Of a stretch of 9,209 bases of DNA, positions 6,599 through 9,209 are shown piece after piece; the stretch's first letter is position 1; each line of letters starts with the position of its first letter. A program made the position numbers and the translations under genes. Origin of the DNA: Pseudomonadota bacterium (GTDB lineage Bacteria > Myxococcota_A > Polyangia > Polyangiales > Sandaracinaceae); contig JAEZBP010000253.1 in NCBI GenBank assembly GCA_023427125.1, positions 1 through 9,209 of the forward strand. The letters run 5' to 3'. Under the pieces are notes generated by a model. It ran no database searches and was not told the DNA's origin. It was given only the letters and a program-made list of their open reading frames with translations.

Positions 6599-7132
6599 TC
6601 AGGGCGCGTTGAGGCCGAACCAGTAGCGCCGGTGCGCCCACGCGTTGGTGACGACGTCCATCGCCATCACGAGCTGCATCACGTCCTCCTGGATCCACCG
6701 GTACCACTCGCCGTGCGTGCGCGACGCGTAGAGCGCGCGCCGGAGCGTCGTCACGAGCGCTTGGCTTCCGGGCCACTGCTGGAAGACCTCGAGGGGATGA
6801 TCGCCCTGATCCTCGAGTTGGCGGCAGCGCTCGCTCGCGTCGAGCGAGTAGTCGAGGTGGAAGACGGGCGGATGAGAGTGCCGCTCCTGGCGCGGCACGA
6901 TCACGTGGACCATCCCCGTCGGCTCGGCCCACCCCTCGTCGATGGTGCGGAACCAGTAGAGGCGCTCGGGCACCGCTATCCCGCGACGGAGCTGGTGGAG
7001 CGTGTACTGCTCGACGTGCTCCCAGCCCGCCGCGACGCAGCGGTTACGGAAGGAAGGGAACGGCTCGAGGGGCTGGCGATTCGACCAAGCGCCGAGGTCC
7101 CCAGTGTGCTTCAGCCAGGCGTCGAGGCGCAT
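6599..7132 (-). CDS. Hypothetical Trp-rich protein
   Basis: A 177-aa protein of no family I recognise. It is soluble, has no signal peptide or transmembrane helix, and is unusually rich in aromatic residues: ten tryptophans, often beside Tyr, Phe or His, as in RLYWFRTIDEGWAE (58-70), GEWYRWIQED (141-150) and AHRRYWFGLN (166-175). A His-rich stretch HSHPPVFHLDYSLD lies at 85-98. The balanced composition and paired aromatic/charged motifs argue for a genuine folded protein. The frame is open for a further 183 codons upstream on this strand, but that part becomes Arg-rich and overlaps the real reading frame of the next gene, so the start is placed at ATG 7132. No good Shine-Dalgarno was seen. 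It is convergent with the GTPase gene and separated by 104 bp from the repeat protein on the same strand. No function can be assigned. Confidence 0.78.
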   Translation of the reverse strand: MRLDAWLKHTGDLGAWSNRQPLEPFPSFRNRCVAAGWEHVEQYTLHQLRRGIAVPERLYWFRTIDEGWAEPTGMVHVIVPRQERHSHPPVFHLDYSLDASERCRQLEDQGDHPLEVFQQWPGSQALVTTLRRALYASRTHGEWYRWIQEDVMQLVMAMDVVTNAWAHRRYWFGLNAP

Positions 7133-7236
7133 GGCATGCTTCGTACCAGGGAAGCGGCCCCGGAGGGAAGACGCTAACCGCGGTGTTGCTGTCCGGCAGG
7201 TCGGGTCAGACGCGCGAGCGCGCGCCCGTGATGATC

Positions 7237-9209
7237 TCAATACGACTGGAGCAGCGCCTCGGTGGTCGCCGAGAGGCAGACGCGCGCCGAGACGATCCCG
7301 GTCGGGGCGCGCAGGTAGGCGAGCTCGCAGCCGAGCCCCGTCGGGCACGAGCTGTCGCTCGTGCAGAGATCGGTGCAGACGCCGAGCGTGCGCTCGCAGA
7401 ACTGAGAGGTGCAGTCGCCGTTCTGCGTGCACGCGGCCCCCGCCGGACGGTTGTGCAAGCCCGCGCCCGTGTTCGCGAGGCAGACCGGCACCGTCTCGAT
7501 CGCGGTCATGCTCCGGATCGCGGGAGGCGCGTCCGCCGCGTAGGTCCCGATCGTGGTCGCCGTGCCGCGGATCGAGCAGTGGGTGCCGCTCGGGCAGTGC
7601 TCGTCGATGGCGCAGGGCTCCGCGCAGACGCCGCTCACGCAGCTCGCCGCGCCGAAGCGGCAAGGCTGCGTCGCGCTGCACGCCGCGCCGGTGTCGCGCG
7701 TGCCGTTGTCGTCGAGCCGGCAGGTCGCGTACTGGAAGCGGGTGGTCCCGCTCGCGACGGAGACGATCTCGCAGACCGTCCCGGCCGCGCAGCCGCCGTT
7801 GCCTATGCCGTCGCGGCTACAGAAGTCGACGCAGCGGTTGGTGGAGCAGCCGGGTCCGACGCAGTAGCGATCGCAGTCGCCGCTCCGGCACTGCGAGTCG
7901 CTCGTGCACACCGCGCCGCCGCCGAGCGTCCCGATCGGGTCGGTCGTCTCGCCGCAGCCGTGGAGGTTGTCGGTGAGGGTCACGCGGTACTCGCAGGTCT
8001 GCGTGGCGGTGCAGCCGGAGCCGAGCGGCCCCGTGAAGCTGCCCTCGCAGAATGAGGTGCACACGTAGTTGCCGCTGCACATCCCGCCTCCGGAGACGAC
8101 GCAGCCGCAGAGGAGGTCCTCCTCGCAGACGTCGGCGCCGCCGGTCCAGTTGCAGCGCTCGGAGACGCCGCAGTTGTCGACCGTGAAGCGGTTGCAGTCG
8201 GTGTCCTCGCCGTCGCAGACCTCGGCGGCGCGCGGGCTCACGTTGATGTCCGTGTCGTCGCAGTCGCCGGCGCACTCGCTCAGACCGTCACCGTCGTCGT
8301 CGCGGGGATCGCAGGGCGTGCAGAGCTCGTCGGTGTAGCCGTCGCAGTCCTGATCGATTCCGTCGCCGCGTCCGTCCGCCGCGCAGAGCTCCGGCGCGCC
8401 CGGGTAGATCGTGGGGGCCGCGTCGTTGCAGTCCCGCTGGAGCGGATCGGGCGAGCAGGTCCCGAAGCCGTCGCCGTCGGCGTCGAAGTCCTCGTCGATC
8501 TGCATGTCGCAGTCGTCGTCCTGGCCGTTGCACGCCTCGGCGCGACCGGGGTTGATCGCGCCGTTCGCGTCGTCGCAGTCGGTGCACTCGTTGAAGCCGT
8601 CGAAGTCGCGGTCGCGCGTGGGGTCGCACGAGCAGAGCTCGTCGACCATCCCGTCGCAGTCGTCGTCGAGGCGGTTGCCGCAGATCTCCGTGCCCGCCAT
8701 CCCCGGCGTGCAAGTGCCGGGCGCGCCGCCCGAGCACGCGGGCGCGGTGCGCCGGCATACGCCGAGGCCGCAGACGAGATCGGCCAGGCCGTCGTCGATC
8801 ATTCCGTCGCAGTCGTCGTCGACGCCGTAGCACACCTCGCCGCTCGGGGTCCCCGGGGTGCACGTCGCCGGCGTGCCGCCGACGCAGCCGGGCTGGGTGC
8901 GCGCGCATGCGCCGACGCCGCAGCTCACCGGCGCGATTCCGTCGTCGGCCGTCCCGTCGCAGTCGTCATCGAGGCCGTTGCACACCTCGGCGACCGGCGT
9001 GCCCGGCGTGCAGGTCGCGCCGCCCGCGCCGGAGCACTCGAGCACGATGCGGCGGCACTCGCCGACCCCGCATACCAGCGTCCCGAAGCCCTCGTCGACC
9101 ATTCCGTCGCAGTCGTCGTCGGTGCCGTCGCAGGTCTCGGTGCCGGCGGGGAGCGGGACGCACACCGTCGGCGCGCCCCCCCGGCAGGCCTCGCCCCTGA
9201 CCCCGCCCG
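7237..9209 (-). CDS. Cys-rich repeat protein with MopE-type metal-binding motifs (N-terminus beyond the right edge)
   Basis: At least 656 residues are visible. Coding continues through the right edge: a GTG at 9163-9165 is not a true start, because the residues upstream (ACRGGAPTV) continue the repeat pattern. Three regions are seen, with residues counted from 9165. Residues 1-177 hold four copies of a 50-residue unit (CNGLDDDCDG..DDG, then VCGVG.C.RT, C.GG.P and CTPG). Residues 178-332 hold three MopE-like/thrombospondin-3-like units (D.D.DG...C..CDD......PGA.E.C.G.D.DCD), expected to bind divalent metal such as calcium or copper. Residues 333-642 hold Cys-rich units like Dickkopf/EGF-type repeats (CTSDSQCRSGDC, CAIDEHCPSGTHC, CTQNGDCTSQFC). 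There are about 74 cysteines in 642 residues, so it is surely disulphide-rich and extracytoplasmic, although the signal peptide is not in the window. Such proteins are abundant on myxobacterial surfaces; the specific role is unknown. Confidence 0.93.
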   Translation of the reverse strand, partial: GGVRGEACRGGAPTVCVPLPAGTETCDGTDDDCDGMVDEGFGTLVCGVGECRRIVLECSGAGGATCTPGTPVAEVCNGLDDDCDGTADDGIAPVSCGVGACARTQPGCVGGTPATCTPGTPSGEVCYGVDDDCDGMIDDGLADLVCGLGVCRRTAPACSGGAPGTCTPGMAGTEICGNRLDDDCDGMVDELCSCDPTRDRDFDGFNECTDCDDANGAINPGRAEACNGQDDDCDMQIDEDFDADGDGFGTCSPDPLQRDCNDAAPTIYPGAPELCAADGRGDGIDQDCDGYTDELCTPCDPRDDDGDGLSECAGDCDDTDINVSPRAAEVCDGEDTDCNRFTVDNCGVSERCNWTGGADVCEEDLLCGCVVSGGGMCSGNYVCTSFCEGSFTGPLGSGCTATQTCEYRVTLTDNLHGCGETTDPIGTLGGGAVCTSDSQCRSGDCDRYCVGPGCSTNRCVDFCSRDGIGNGGCAAGTVCEIVSVASGTTRFQYATCRLDDNGTRDTGAACSATQPCRFGAASCVSGVCAEPCAIDEHCPSGTHCSIRGTATTIGTYAADAPPAIRSMTAIETVPVCLANTGAGLHNRPAGAACTQNGDCTSQFCERTLGVCTDLCTSDSSCPTGLGCELAYLRAPTGIVSARVCLSATTEALLQSY
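8170..8634 (-). repeat. Three MopE-like acidic metal-binding repeats inside the Cys-rich gene
   Basis: Three units each begin with an Asp-rich loop (DRDFDG, DADGDG, DDDGDG), followed by C-x-DCDD or RDCND, a Pro-Gly/Pro-Arg turn (NPGRAE, YPGAPE, SPRAAE), and a closing C-x-G-x-D-x-DC. Regular Asp spacing of this kind coordinates calcium-like ions in related folds. Unlike the 150-bp repeat block next to it, spacing between units varies slightly. Confidence 0.8.
8635..9209 (-). repeat. In-gene tandem repeat with a 150-bp period
   Basis: The first cysteine of the C-x-G-x-DDDCDG motif falls at codons starting 9132, 8982, 8832 and 8682 on the minus strand, exactly 150 bp (50 residues) apart. On the plus strand this shows as the recurring CCGTCGCAGTCGTCGTC near 8650, 8803, 8953 (one variant base) and 9103. 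The last unit carries one extra residue (CGNRLDDDC). A further partial copy continues past the window edge. Confidence 0.9.

Noticed and set aside
7208..7228. CGCG-rich self-complementary run after the Cys-rich gene
   Set aside because: The stem is simple alternating CG with a tiny loop and no T-tract. In sequence this GC-rich such runs are frequent, so it is not called as a terminator.
7133..7681. Upstream extension of the Trp-rich protein gene to 7681
   Set aside because: The added residues are Arg/His/Leu-rich shadow sequence in another frame of the Cys-rich repeat gene. Sensible composition begins only at ATG 7132.
8640..9209. Evenly spaced short repeats resembling a CRISPR array
   Set aside because: The repeats follow an exact codon-phased 150-bp period and encode Cys/Asp-rich protein units. 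The intervening sequence is also conserved, so they are coding repeats.

Overview
This is a very GC-rich, gene-dense window with strong third-position G/C preference. It most likely comes from a member of the Myxococcota (Polyangia/Sandaracinus-like). The evidence is the base composition, a giant Cys-rich protein with MopE-type metal-binding repeats, and a sensor PAS/GAF protein. The taxonomic call is an inference and no marker gene is present. Nine protein-coding genes are supported, of which two run off the window edges. No RNA genes, CRISPR arrays or recognisable transposase genes were seen.

Layout, left to right: (1) 1-695, minus: the N-terminal part of a PAS-GAF sensor protein. (2) 696-846: a divergent intergenic region dominated by a 63-70 bp near-perfect palindrome that ends ten bases before the next start codon. 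(3) 847-1989, plus: tyrA, a fused chorismate mutase/prephenate dehydrogenase for tyrosine synthesis. (4) 1961-2893, minus: an EamA/DMT-type ten-helix transporter whose 3' end overlaps tyrA tail to tail by 29 bp. (5) 2905-3576, plus: an SRAP (YedK/HMCES) protein that caps abasic sites, starting only 11 bp from the divergent transporter start. (6) 3745-6502, plus: a tight three-gene operon. (7) 6599-7132, minus: a Trp-rich protein of unknown function. (8) 7237 to the right edge, minus: a Cys-rich repeat protein with MopE-like metal-binding motifs, 5'-incomplete.

The most interesting part is the operon at 3745-6502. It encodes a soluble coiled-coil protein; a single-pass inner-membrane protein with a cytosolic half that reads like a Roadblock/longin-type fold, then a transmembrane helix, two BON-like segments and an OmpA-type peptidoglycan-binding domain; and a Ras/Rab-like small GTPase with Glu where Ras has Gln61. 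The coiled-coil protein and the membrane protein share a short N-terminal motif. I infer a GTPase-controlled module that links a cytoplasmic switch to the cell wall, with the GTPase-binding domain built into the trans-envelope protein. The other genes are mostly housekeeping or accessory and have no evident link to this module.
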